The notes beneath the pieces were generated by a model that worked only from the letters and a program-made list of their open reading frames with translations, was not told the DNA's origin and searched no databases. A stretch of 64,000 bases of DNA. It comes from Chitinimonas_A lacunae (GTDB taxonomy: Bacteria; Pseudomonadota; Gammaproteobacteria; Burkholderiales; Chitinimonadaceae). Where the stretch lies: assembly GCF_042650885.1 (NCBI RefSeq), contig NZ_JBHSBU010000001.1:1550001-1614000 (forward strand). The letters run 5' to 3'. The translations under genes were made by a program, and so were the position numbers. Positions within the stretch are counted from its first letter, which is position 1. Every line of letters begins with the position of its first letter. This document shows positions 19,166-27,473 of the stretch, piece by piece.

Positions 19166-19684
19166 ATGTTGACGATAGGAAGTAGTGCCGCGCCAGGCTT
19201 TGACGACCCGATCGCGCTGTTGATGGCCTGCCACGACAAGGTTCGGCGCTTTGCCGCCCTGAGTCTGCGGCTCGACCGGCACCTGGCCGAACGCGGCCTC
19301 GATGAGGAAGCCAGTGTCGCAGCGAGAAATATCCTGCGTTATTTCGATGTCGCCGCCGGCCTGCACCATGCCGACGAAGAGGAAGACCTGTTTCCGGCCT
19401 TGCGCCAGCTGGGTGACCCGCAGCTCGACCGCGCCATCGCCGAGCTTGAAGCCGAACACGAACAACTGGGCGATTTGTGGCGTGCCATCCGTCCGTGGCT
19501 GGAGACGGTCGCGCAGCATGGCCAACCCGTGCGGCCGGCCGAACTCGAATCGTTTGCCAATCGCTATCCCGCCCATGCCGAACGTGAGGAGCGCGAGTTG
19601 TACGGCGCGGCTTCCCGACTCGATCGGGCCACCTTGGGCCGGATCGGCCGCAATATGCAAGCCCGCCGCGAGGTGAAGTCATGA
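19166..19684 (+). CDS. Hemerythrin-like domain protein
   Basis: This 172-residue cytoplasmic protein has a four-helix hemerythrin fold that binds a non-heme di-iron centre. Candidate ligands are H24 in LLMACHDKVRRF, H67 and H68 with E71/E72 in GLHHADEEEDLFPAL, H95 in LEAEHEQLGDLW, and H144 in RYPAHAEREERELY. Its stop overlaps the start of the NnrS gene (ATGA), so the two are coupled. That pairing suggests oxygen or nitric-oxide binding, iron repair or NO defence rather than transport. Confidence 0.88.
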   Translation: MLTIGSSAAPGFDDPIALLMACHDKVRRFAALSLRLDRHLAERGLDEEASVAARNILRYFDVAAGLHHADEEEDLFPALRQLGDPQLDRAIAELEAEHEQLGDLWRAIRPWLETVAQHGQPVRPAELESFANRYPAHAEREERELYGAASRLDRATLGRIGRNMQARREVKS

Positions 19685-20886
19685 GCCTGACCGTCTTCGA
19701 CCAACCCCAATCCGACCGTCCCGTTTCCTCGCTGCAAAGGCTGTTGCGGGTGCCGCACCGGCTTTATTTCAGCGCAGGCGTGCTGGCGCTGCTGAGCCTG
19801 GCCCTGTGGTGGGCCGTGCGCCTCGGTGTGCCGCAGAACAGCGCCTATCCGGCCATGCTGATCCATGCGGTACTGATGCCTTTGGGCGTCTTCCCCCTGT
19901 TCATGCTCGGATTCATCTTTACGGCCGGACCGCGCTGGCTCAGCGTCCCCCCGGTCGGTGGCCATCCGCCGATTGCGCTGGGCTATCTGGCCGGCCTGCT
20001 GCTGGCGCTGGCTGGTTTCACCCAGGGCGGCAGCTGGCCGGCGGCGGGTCTGTTATTGATGCAGATCGGCTGGAGCATCGCCACGCTGCGCTGGCTACAG
20101 TGCATCCAGCGCAGTCAGGTCGAGGACAAGCGCCATGCCATGCGCCTGTTCTGGGCCATGGCGGCCGGGGCGATTGCCCTGATGCTGGCGCTGTTATGGG
20201 TGAGGTCAGGCGAAGGCATGCTCTGGTGGCAATCGCGTCAGGTCAGCCTGTGGGCCTTCCTGCTGCCGGTATTCCTGATCGTGTCGCACCGGATGATTCC
20301 CTTCTTCACCCAATCGGTCCTGCCACAGATCACCCCATGGCGGCCCTACTGGCTGCTCGATGGCTGGCTGCTGCTGAGTGTCGCGCTGGTGCCGGCCGGG
20401 CTGGTCGGTTGGCCGCTGCTCGAAGCGACGCTGGCCTTTGTGCTGGCGGCTAGCCTTGGCCATGCAAGCTGGCGCTGGGGGCTGTTCGCCAGCTTTGGCA
20501 ACCGGCTGCTCGCCATGCTGCATCTGTCGTTCGCCTGGCTCGCTCCGGCACTGCTGTTGCAGGGACTGTCCGCCCTGGGCGTCCAGGTCGGCGCCGCCCC
20601 CGCCCACGCACTGGGCATGGGGTTTTGCAGCACCATGCTGGTGGGCTTCGTCACCCGGGTCAGCCTTGGCCACAGCGGTCGGACACTGGAAGCCGATCAG
20701 CGCTACTGGGCCATCTATCTGGGTCTCCATGGTGCGGCGCTGCTGCGTGTCGCCGCTGCCCTGTTTGCCCTGCCGGCGCTCTGGCTCCATCTGGCCTCGG
20801 GTCTGTGGCTACTGCTGATGTTTGCCTGGGCCTGTCGGGTATTGCCGATCTACTGGCAGGCAAGGGCTGATGGGAAGCCGGAATAA
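19681..20886 (+). CDS. nnrS: NnrS family heme- and copper-containing membrane protein
   Basis: This 401-residue protein has about twelve transmembrane helices and matches NnrS proteins, which lessen the effects of nitrosative stress. Family features are the start LLRVPHRLYFSAG, MLIHAVLMPLGVFPLFMLGFIFTAGPRWL, and conserved histidines in FLIVSHRMIPFFTQ and AHALGMGFCSTMLVGFVTRVSLGHSGR. The overlap with the upstream hemerythrin gene indicates cotranslation. An AT-island repeat begins immediately after the stop codon, followed by a hairpin that could end transcription from both sides. Confidence 0.88.
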   Translation: MSLTVFDQPQSDRPVSSLQRLLRVPHRLYFSAGVLALLSLALWWAVRLGVPQNSAYPAMLIHAVLMPLGVFPLFMLGFIFTAGPRWLSVPPVGGHPPIALGYLAGLLLALAGFTQGGSWPAAGLLLMQIGWSIATLRWLQCIQRSQVEDKRHAMRLFWAMAAGAIALMLALLWVRSGEGMLWWQSRQVSLWAFLLPVFLIVSHRMIPFFTQSVLPQITPWRPYWLLDGWLLLSVALVPAGLVGWPLLEATLAFVLAASLGHASWRWGLFASFGNRLLAMLHLSFAWLAPALLLQGLSALGVQVGAAPAHALGMGFCSTMLVGFVTRVSLGHSGRTLEADQRYWAIYLGLHGAALLRVAAALFALPALWLHLASGLWLLLMFAWACRVLPIYWQARADGKPE

Positions 20887-20946
20887 TAGAAAATATCCTG
20901 CAAAACATTCGCAAGATACACAGCCGTTCTCATTGAAAAATAAACA
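20887..20946 (+). repeat. AT-island repeat copy
   Basis: The core GCAAAACATTCGCAAG starts at 20900, with AGAAAATATCCT before it and TTGAAAAATAAAC after it. It begins directly at the end of nnrS. Confidence 0.6.
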
Positions 20947-20964
20947 TCCTATCGATCCATAGCC

Positions 20965-20998
20965 AAGCCCCGCCACGCAACAGACCCTGGCGGGGCTT
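20965..20998. terminator. Bidirectional hairpin between convergent genes
   Basis: AAGCCCCGCCA pairs with TGGCGGGGCTT across a 12-base loop, between nnrS and the convergent secreted-protein gene. No long T-tract follows on either strand. Confidence 0.5.
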
Positions 20999-21013
20999 GA
21001 CAAGGCTGAATGC

Positions 21014-21859
21014 TCAGCGCTGCTTCGATCTCAGCTTCTGCAAGGCCACCTGAGCCGGCTTGTCACCTGCTGCCGCCGCCTGCTTGAGCAGCGCCTGGGC
21101 AGCTTCGCGGTCGCCTTTCTGCTTGCGGTCGAGACGGATCAGCGCCGCATTGTAGGCCGCGATCGGATGCGACAGCCTGGCCGCAGCCTCGAAGGCTTGC
21201 AAAGCCCGCTCGGGACAGAGCAGCAGGATGTCCGCCCCGACGCCCACATGGAACAGTCCTTCCGCGTTGTTCTGGGTGAGGAATTCGGCTTCCTGAGAGA
21301 TCGCCCAGCCGGTGGCGAGCGACACCATGACCTCTTCGCCCTCAGCGATGCGATAGACATTCCCGTTGAGCGCGGTAGCGGCCTGCTGGGTGGTACGGAT
21401 CGAGCCATCGCGGGTCAGCCACAGAAAGCCCTGCAATCCCCCCACCGGCAAGCCGACCACTTCGGCCAACTGCTGCGCCAGCGGTTTACGACCTGGCGCC
21501 GGCGCCACGCCGGTCCAGGAAGCCACCAGCGCGATACGCTCGACCTTCTTCTCTTTCTCGATCACTTCCTTGACCTTGCGGGCCAGTTCGGCAACGGTCT
21601 GGATGCGCATATCGCCGTCGTAGAAGCGCCAGGGATTGGCATGCAAGGCCATATTCAACTGGGTCGGATCGTCATTGCCTGCCACCTTGTCCGCATACTC
21701 GACAATCGCCTGGCCAGCCGGGAGGCAGGCGGACTTGGCGGGATCGCACGAAGAAACCGTGATCAGACCGGATAGCGGAACCGGCTGCTTGCAGTCGGCG
21801 AGGACCGGGACACTTGCCGCCAGCAACAGGGCACTTAATAGATATTTCATCTTCATCAA
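21014..21859 (-). CDS. Secreted hypothetical protein with C-terminal Sel1-like helices
   Basis: This 281-residue protein starts with a clear Sec signal peptide (MKYLLSALLLAASVPVLA, cleavage before DCKQP). The mature part has four cysteines near its start (DCKQP, SSCDP, SACLP and a later LLCPE) that could form disulfides in the periplasm. The last ~70 residues (RALQAFEAAARLSHPIAAYN onward) look like one or two Sel1/TPR-type helical repeats. I recognise no enzyme family. It stands alone between nnrS and hemN. Confidence 0.7.
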   Translation of the reverse strand: MMKMKYLLSALLLAASVPVLADCKQPVPLSGLITVSSCDPAKSACLPAGQAIVEYADKVAGNDDPTQLNMALHANPWRFYDGDMRIQTVAELARKVKEVIEKEKKVERIALVASWTGVAPAPGRKPLAQQLAEVVGLPVGGLQGFLWLTRDGSIRTTQQAATALNGNVYRIAEGEEVMVSLATGWAISQEAEFLTQNNAEGLFHVGVGADILLLCPERALQAFEAAARLSHPIAAYNAALIRLDRKQKGDREAAQALLKQAAAAGDKPAQVALQKLRSKQR

Positions 21860-21937
21860 ATCGTCTCTGTCAGTTTTCAGTCAGAAAATTCGAGCGAGCC
21901 GCAGTATAGCCTCACTTGAGCCGGCGCTCGGCAAACG

Positions 21938-21951
21938 TTGATCGATGTCAA
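21938..21951 (+). promoter_or_regulatory. Fnr/Dnr-type box before hemN
   Basis: TTGATCGATGTCAA differs from the Fnr consensus TTGAT-N4-ATCAA at one base. It lies 64-77 bases before the hemN start, a normal activator distance. Confidence 0.65.
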
Positions 21952-22014
21952 CGCACCCAGCCGACAGCACTTGCATACTGGCGGGTATCGTTTCTTCTTC
22001 CGATGGCGGCCAGC

Positions 22015-23448
22015 ATGAACGCCCCCTGCACGCTTCCCTCCCACCAAGACAACGTCGACGTGCAAGCCCTGAGCTTCGACAAGGCCCTGATCGAGCGCCT
22101 GGCCGGCAATGGCCCGCGCTATACCTCCTACCCGACTGCCGACCGTTTCCATGACCAGTTTGGTGAAGCCGACTACCGCAGGCTCGCCACGGAACGGTTC
22201 AGCGGCCCGGAACGGCGGCCGCTGTCGCTTTATGTGCATATCCCCTTCTGCAACACCATCTGCTACTACTGCGGCTGCAACAAGATCATCACCAAGAACA
22301 AGGCCCATGCCGAGGTCTATCTCGACTATCTCGAACGCGAGATCGCGCTGCAGGCCCCCCTGTTCTCGCCGGCAGCGCGGGTCGAGCAGATGCATTTCGG
22401 CGGCGGGACGCCGACCTTCCTGTCGGACGCCCAACTGACGCGGCTGGTCGACGCACTGCGGCGCCATTTCGATTTCGCGGCTGACGATCAAGGGGAATAT
22501 TCGATCGAGATCGACCCGCGCAAGGTCGAACCGGCCACGGTGGCCTTGCTGGGGAAATTGGGCTTTAACCGGATGAGCCTGGGCGTGCAGGACTTCGACC
22601 CGGCCGTGCAGCAGGCGGTCAATCGCCTCCAGAGTGAAGAGGAAACGCTGCGGGTGATCGACGCGGCACGCCAGCATGGCTTTCGCTCGGTCTCGATCGA
22701 TCTGATCTACGGCCTGCCGCGCCAGACGCTGCCAGGCTTTGGCGCCACCCTCGACAAGGTGGTCGCCGCGCGGCCCGACCGGCTGTCGATCTACAACTAC
22801 GCCCATTTGCCGCATCTGTTCAAAACCCAGCGTCAGATCAACGAAGACGAGCTGCCCTCGCTCGATCAGAAGCTCGATATCCTGAGTCTCGCCATCAGCC
22901 GACTGAGCGAGGCGGGTTATGTCTATATCGGGATGGACCACTTCGCCCTGCCCGACGACGAACTCGCCATCGCCCAGCGCGCCGGCACGCTGCACCGCAA
23001 CTTCCAGGGCTATTCGACCCATGACGATATCGACCTGCTGGCGCTTGGCGTCTCGGGCATCGGCAAGGTCGGTAACAGCTACAGCCAGAACGTGCGCGGC
23101 ACCGAGGACTACTACGCCCTGCTCGACGCCGGTCAGTTGCCGCTGCTGCGCGGCATCACCCTCAGCCGTGACGATGAGTTGCGCCGCAGTCTGATCCAGC
23201 AGTTGATGTGTGCGTTCACGCTCGATCTGGCGGCAATCGAACAGCGTTGGGATATCCGCTTTACGGACTATTTCGCCTGGGAATGCGACAAGCTGGCCAC
23301 GCTGGCCGCCGACGGCCTGTTGACCCTCGATCGACAACGGCTCCAGGTACTGCCACGCGGCCGACTGCTGGTGCGCAATATCGCCATGGTGTTCGACCGC
23401 TATCTGCGTCTGGGGCAGCCGATGCAGCGCTATTCCAAGACCATCTGA
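22015..23448 (+). CDS. hemN: Oxygen-independent coproporphyrinogen III oxidase
   Basis: This 477-residue radical-SAM enzyme decarboxylates coproporphyrinogen III to protoporphyrinogen IX without oxygen, so heme can be made anaerobically. The iron-sulfur ligands are C79, C83 and C86 in HIPFCNTICYYCGCN, followed by the SAM-binding GGGTPTFL. The segment NGPRYTSYPTADRFH is specific to true HemN rather than HemW. I use the ATG at 22015; the frame is open further upstream but the conserved region begins here, and the Fnr-type box at 21938-21951 would otherwise fall inside the gene. Confidence 0.95.
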   Translation: MNAPCTLPSHQDNVDVQALSFDKALIERLAGNGPRYTSYPTADRFHDQFGEADYRRLATERFSGPERRPLSLYVHIPFCNTICYYCGCNKIITKNKAHAEVYLDYLEREIALQAPLFSPAARVEQMHFGGGTPTFLSDAQLTRLVDALRRHFDFAADDQGEYSIEIDPRKVEPATVALLGKLGFNRMSLGVQDFDPAVQQAVNRLQSEEETLRVIDAARQHGFRSVSIDLIYGLPRQTLPGFGATLDKVVAARPDRLSIYNYAHLPHLFKTQRQINEDELPSLDQKLDILSLAISRLSEAGYVYIGMDHFALPDDELAIAQRAGTLHRNFQGYSTHDDIDLLALGVSGIGKVGNSYSQNVRGTEDYYALLDAGQLPLLRGITLSRDDELRRSLIQQLMCAFTLDLAAIEQRWDIRFTDYFAWECDKLATLAADGLLTLDRQRLQVLPRGRLLVRNIAMVFDRYLRLGQPMQRYSKTI

Positions 23449-23528
23449 GCCTGTCCTGCCTCATGGCCCCCACCCCGGCCGGCGGCTATACTCGCCGGCC
23501 TTTTTCCATTGAGCCATCGGAACCGACC

Positions 23529-23870
23529 ATGACCACCCTTCCCGCCTGTCCGCAATGTACGCAGGAACATACCTATCCCGATGGCGAGCTTTATATCTGC
23601 GCCGATTGCGGTCACGAATGGCCGATGCAGGCCGATGTCGCTTCGGATGAAGCAGCCACGGTCGTCAAGGACGCCAACGGCAATGTGCTACAGGATGGCG
23701 ATGCAGTGGTGCTTATCAAGGATTTGAAGGTCAAGGGCAGCTCGATCACCCTGAAGCAAGGCAGCAAAGTCAAAAGCATCCGTCTGGTCTCAGGCGGCGA
23801 CCACGAGGTGGATTGCCGCATGGAGGCTGGCAACTTCATGCTGAAGGCGTGTTATCTGCGCAAGGCCTGA
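23529..23870 (+). CDS. yjdM: Zinc-ribbon protein YjdM (PhnA-like)
   Basis: This 113-residue protein has an N-terminal zinc ribbon (CPQCTQEHTY and CADCGHEW supply four cysteines) and a C-terminal KOW/SH3-like domain (DGDAVVLIKDLKVKGSS, KQGSKVKSIRLV). It matches YjdM, historically called PhnA although not a phosphonate hydrolase. The cellular role is unsettled. The ATG at 23529 is the first that gives the zinc ribbon. A strong hairpin follows the stop. Confidence 0.9.
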   Translation: MTTLPACPQCTQEHTYPDGELYICADCGHEWPMQADVASDEAATVVKDANGNVLQDGDAVVLIKDLKVKGSSITLKQGSKVKSIRLVSGGDHEVDCRMEAGNFMLKACYLRKA

Positions 23871-23887
23871 GCGCTCGCTGTAACAGT

Positions 23888-23909
23888 GGAGAGTGGTCAA
23901 CCACTCTCC
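23888..23909. terminator. Hairpin between convergent yjdM and the DUF2330 gene
   Basis: GGAGAGTGGT pairs perfectly with ACCACTCTCC. There is no T-tract, so this may be a Rho-assisted or mRNA-protecting stem. Confidence 0.45.
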
Positions 23910-23969
23910 GCTTAGCGGTTCGGAACAGGCAGACACCTTCCCGCCACTGCCTCTCCTGCTCCCCCTGCA

Positions 23970-25004
23970 TCAGGTTGACTGATCTTTGGCGCCATATCGG
24001 GAGAGCCCCAAGACTCCGAGCAGGACCACTGCCACCACCGCGCAGGCCAATAGCCACTTCGAGTCATCCGAATCCGTCGCCACTCCGACCGGACTCTGCT
24101 CGGCAGCCAGGTGGAAATACAGCTCGTCATCACCCGGTCGGGCCAAGGAATAATCGGCGAATTGCGTCACCCACCAGGAGTTCGCCGCCGGGGTCGCGTC
24201 GCCCAGCGCGCTATGCAACAGTTGCTCGCTGAAGTCAGCATCGAGCGCCTTGGCAAAAAGTATATGGCCGGGTGCCTTGCCCTGCTCGCCAAGACTTGCC
24301 TGCATCCTGCCTTGGGTAAGCAGGTAGACATTCAGATAGCGCGACTCGGTCTCCACAGCGGTTGGGGCTGCTCCCTTGGGTTCGCGGTAGGGATAGAACG
24401 GCCTGTCGGTGCGAAAACTCATCCTGATCGCCCCGCTATCGATCTGACCGGCTCCGGCACCAGTAAAGCGAAATGCCGTCAATATCCAACCCTGGCGGGT
24501 ATAGCGCTGTAGCCATTCGGTCAATTCGGGGCGGGACGGGTAGCCATGGCGGCCAAGCTAGCCATTGAGCGCGGCGGCATCGTTGGCGGCCAATACGGCT
24601 GCTTCGTAATTGCCGATCTTGCGGGTTTCCAGCACCGTCACAGGTTCTGCATCGGCGGGAAGCGCAGCCGCCTCTGCAGCCGGGGCGGGGGCGAGTGTCT
24701 GTTCATGTTCGCGGATGTACTGTTCGAGCTGGTCGAATAAGCTGCTATCGGCCCGAGCGAGTTGTGGACGGGTCGGTGTGGGCACCAGAAAGCCCAGCTC
24801 GGGTGTGTCGGAGCGGAAGTTGGCGCGGCGGATAAAGTGTTCGGTGCGGTTGGCGGCGTCCCAGATGATCAAGGCATCTTCGCCCGTCACCACCACCTTC
24901 TTGCCCTCGGGCGTCACCACGGCACATGCCTGTGCCGTCGTACAGGACAGCCCAAGCGCCATGCCCAAGCCAAGAACCGGTTTCAACCGCTGCCATATTG
25001 TCAT
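23970..25004 (-). pseudogene. DUF2330 protein interrupted by one in-frame amber codon
   Basis: The upstream half (25004 to 24561) encodes a signal peptide ending AQACAVVTPEGKKVVV and the DUF2330 body with FLVPTPTRPQL. It stops at TAG (24560-24558) after AAALNG. The frame then continues without a shift as LGRHGYPSRPELTEWLQRY, and the rest shows family-typical DRPFYPYREP and a C-terminal transmembrane anchor (LLACAVVAVVLLGVLGL). A tryptophan codon TGG changed to TAG would explain the break. The protein would be a secreted, membrane-anchored protein of unknown role. It could be a recent pseudogene or a readthrough case. Confidence 0.8.
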
Positions 25005-25194
25005 GATTCCGCTAACCATCACTGATCGGCATAGAGACGCGATGCTAACCATCCAGGCAGTGACCCAATATTGGTGGAAATAGCAAGACATGGCGTTCAC
25101 TCCATCACCTCCAACCACCCTCCTCACCACTGCGGGAAAAATCAACCCGAAAAACGGCTGATCGAGCGCCGGAAACCCTAGGCCAAAGCAGCGC

Positions 25195-25208
25195 TTGACC
25201 TCGATCAA
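25195..25208 (+). promoter_or_regulatory. Fnr/Dnr-type box before nrdD
   Basis: TTGACCTCGATCAA matches TTGAT-N4-ATCAA at all but one base and lies 87-100 bases before nrdD. Confidence 0.65.
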
Positions 25209-25294
25209 GCATTTCCCAGCAAGCCTGGCCGGGTGGGCACCATACACAATATCTAGTGCTATTCTCGCCGCACAACCACTAGATAAAGTGTCCC

Positions 25295-27421
25295 ATGTCC
25301 ATCGAGCACGTTATCAAACGCGACGGTCGCCGCGTTGCCTTCGACCCGGAAAAGATCGCCGCCGCCATCGCCGCAGCAGGTGCCGCCACCGGGGAATTCG
25401 ACCAGGCCGTTGCCGGGCTGTTGAGCCGCCGGGTATGCCTCAATCTGGGCGACGGCGAACCCGGCATCGAAACGATCCAGGACAAGGTCGAGGCCGCGCT
25501 GGTCGCCGCCGGCTACTGGCGCACGGCACGTGCCTATATCGTCTATCGTGAACGGCACGCCCAACTCCGCTCGCTGGGCGGCACGCTGCTCGATGTGGAA
25601 AGCAGCATGGAGGAATACCTCGAACAGCGCGATTGGCGCGTCAACGCCAACGCCAATCAGGGCTACAGCCTGGGCGGGCTGATTCTCAACGTGGCGGGCA
25701 AGGTGACCGCCAACTACTGGCTGGAACATCTCTACAGCCCCGAAGCGGGCGCGGCCCATCGGGCGGGCGATCTGCATATCCATGATCTCGATATGCTGAG
25801 TGGCTACTGTGCCGGCTGGTCGCTGCGCCAGCTCCTGACCGAAGGCTTCAACGGCGTCCCCGGCAAGGTCGAAGCCACGCCGCCGCGTCATATGTCGGCG
25901 GCCATCGGCCAGATCGTCAATTTCCTTGGCACCCTGCAAAACGAGTGGGCCGGCGCCCAGGCCTTCTCCAGCTTCGATACCTATATGGCCCCGTTCGTCC
26001 GCCGCGATGCGATGGACTACCGCTCGGTCAAGCAGGCGATGCAGGAGCTGATCTACAACCTCAACGTCCCCAGCCGCTGGGGCACCCAGACCCCATTCAC
26101 CAATCTGACCTTCGACTGGACCTGCCCGGCCGATCTGCGCGAGCAGATTCCCTATATCGGCGGCGAGGAAATGCCGTTCTGCTACGGCGAACTCCAGGCC
26201 GAGATGGACCTGATCAACCGCGCCTATATCGAAGTGATGATGGCCGGCGATGCGCGCGGCCGGGCTTTTACTTTCCCGATCCCGACCTACAACATCACGC
26301 CCGACTTCGACTGGAACCATCCCAATACCGATCTGCTGTTCGAGATGACGGCCAAATACGGCCTGCCGTATTTCCAGAACTTCCTCAACTCCGATCTGGA
26401 ACCGCATATGGTGCGGTCGATGTGCTGCCGCTTGCAGCTCGACCTGCGCGAGCTGCTCAAGCGTGGCAACGGCCTGTTCGGTTCGGCCGAACAGACGGGC
26501 TCGGTCGGGGTGGTGACGGTGAATTGCGCCCGGCTCGGTTATCTTCATGCCGGCGATGAGGCAAGGCTGCTGCGGGCGCTCGATCGTCTGCTCGATCTGG
26601 GCCGCGATGTGCTGGAGACCAAACGCAAGGTCGTGCAGCGCTATATGGACCAGGGACTTTATCCGTACAGCAAGCGCTACCTGGGCTCGCTGCGCAACCA
26701 CTTCAGCACGCTCGGGGTCAATGGGCTCAACGAGATGATCCGCAATTTCAGCGGCGACCGGCTCGATATCGCCAAGCCGGACGGCCAGGCCATGGCGCTG
26801 CGGCTGCTTGACCATGTGCGCGGCCGGATCGCCGAATTCCAGCAGCAGACCGGCCATCTGTACAACCTCGAAGCGACGCCGGCCGAAGGCACCACCTACC
26901 GTTTCGCCCGCGAAGACCGCAAACGCTGGCCCGATATTCTGCAAGCCGGCACGGCCGAGCAGCCCTACTACACCAATTCGAGCCAATTGCCGGTCGGCTA
27001 TACCGACGACCCCTTCACGGCGCTGGCCATGCAGGAAGCGCTGCAAGGCAAATACACGGGCGGCACGGTGCTGCATCTCTATATGAACGAGGCCGTATCG
27101 AGCGCGACATCGTGCAAATTGCTGGTACAGCGCGCGCTGGCCAACTTCCGTCTGCCTTATCTGACCATCACTCCGACCTTCTCGATCTGCCCGCGCCATG
27201 GCTATCTGAGCGGGCGGCATGAATTCTGTCCCAAATGTGACGCCGAGCTATTGGCACGTCACCCAACGCATCCCAACCCCAAGCCAGGAGATAACAACCA
27301 TGACCACCCCAACGCTGGAACGTCCGTCGGACCAACTGCCGCAGGCGCAACGCACCCGCTGCGAGATCTGGACCCGGGTAATGGGCTACCACCGGCCGGT
27401 CAGCTCGTTCAACACCGGTAA
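25295..27421 (+). CDS. nrdD: Anaerobic (class III) ribonucleoside-triphosphate reductase, large part without the glycyl-radical tail
   Basis: This 708-residue protein makes deoxynucleotides under anaerobic conditions. An ATP cone occupies residues 1-95 (VIKRDGRRVAFDPEKIAAAI). The catalytic barrel includes NVPSRWGTQTPFTN and GLYPYSKRYLGSLRNHFSTLGVNG. The zinc site has CPRHGYLSGRHEFCPKC near residue 632. The usual family ends with a glycine-radical loop in the same chain, but here the frame runs on into a proline- and glycine-rich, non-conserved tail. The radical loop lies in another frame as its own gene at 27300. The Fnr-type box at 25195 fits anaerobic induction. Confidence 0.9.
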   Translation: MSIEHVIKRDGRRVAFDPEKIAAAIAAAGAATGEFDQAVAGLLSRRVCLNLGDGEPGIETIQDKVEAALVAAGYWRTARAYIVYRERHAQLRSLGGTLLDVESSMEEYLEQRDWRVNANANQGYSLGGLILNVAGKVTANYWLEHLYSPEAGAAHRAGDLHIHDLDMLSGYCAGWSLRQLLTEGFNGVPGKVEATPPRHMSAAIGQIVNFLGTLQNEWAGAQAFSSFDTYMAPFVRRDAMDYRSVKQAMQELIYNLNVPSRWGTQTPFTNLTFDWTCPADLREQIPYIGGEEMPFCYGELQAEMDLINRAYIEVMMAGDARGRAFTFPIPTYNITPDFDWNHPNTDLLFEMTAKYGLPYFQNFLNSDLEPHMVRSMCCRLQLDLRELLKRGNGLFGSAEQTGSVGVVTVNCARLGYLHAGDEARLLRALDRLLDLGRDVLETKRKVVQRYMDQGLYPYSKRYLGSLRNHFSTLGVNGLNEMIRNFSGDRLDIAKPDGQAMALRLLDHVRGRIAEFQQQTGHLYNLEATPAEGTTYRFAREDRKRWPDILQAGTAEQPYYTNSSQLPVGYTDDPFTALAMQEALQGKYTGGTVLHLYMNEAVSSATSCKLLVQRALANFRLPYLTITPTFSICPRHGYLSGRHEFCPKCDAELLARHPTHPNPKPGDNNHDHPNAGTSVGPTAAGATHPLRDLDPGNGLPPAGQLVQHR

Positions 27422-27473
27422 GCAGGGAGAATTCCATGAACGCCGCTTCTTCGCCGAACCGCGCGAGGTCTGA
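27300..27473 (+). CDS. Free-standing glycyl-radical polypeptide of class III ribonucleotide reductase
   Basis: This 57-residue protein holds the segment that normally ends NrdD: CEIWTRVMGYHRPVSSFN with the radical glycine at G29, then TGKQGEFHERRFF. It overlaps nrdD in a different frame, with an AGGAGA ribosome binding site eight bases before its ATG. That argues for a real separate gene rather than a sequencing frameshift. It would join the large NrdD part as a second subunit, much as YfiD/GrcA supplies a radical domain to pyruvate formate-lyase. It overlaps nrdG downstream. Confidence 0.75.
   Translation: MTTPTLERPSDQLPQAQRTRCEIWTRVMGYHRPVSSFNTGKQGEFHERRFFAEPREV

Noticed and set aside
25060..25100. 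GGAAATAGCAAGAC as another AT-island copy
   Set aside because: The half-site 11 bases before GCAAG is TGGTG, not a GCAAA-like sequence, and no tail follows.
25259..27220. A 653-codon minus-strand frame opposite nrdD
   Set aside because: It is antisense to a well-conserved enzyme and has no recognisable domain or ribosome binding site.
27219..27299. Upstream extension of the glycyl-radical peptide frame
   Set aside because: It overlaps the nrdD zinc site and has no ribosome binding site; the AGGAGA-preceded ATG at 27300 fits better.
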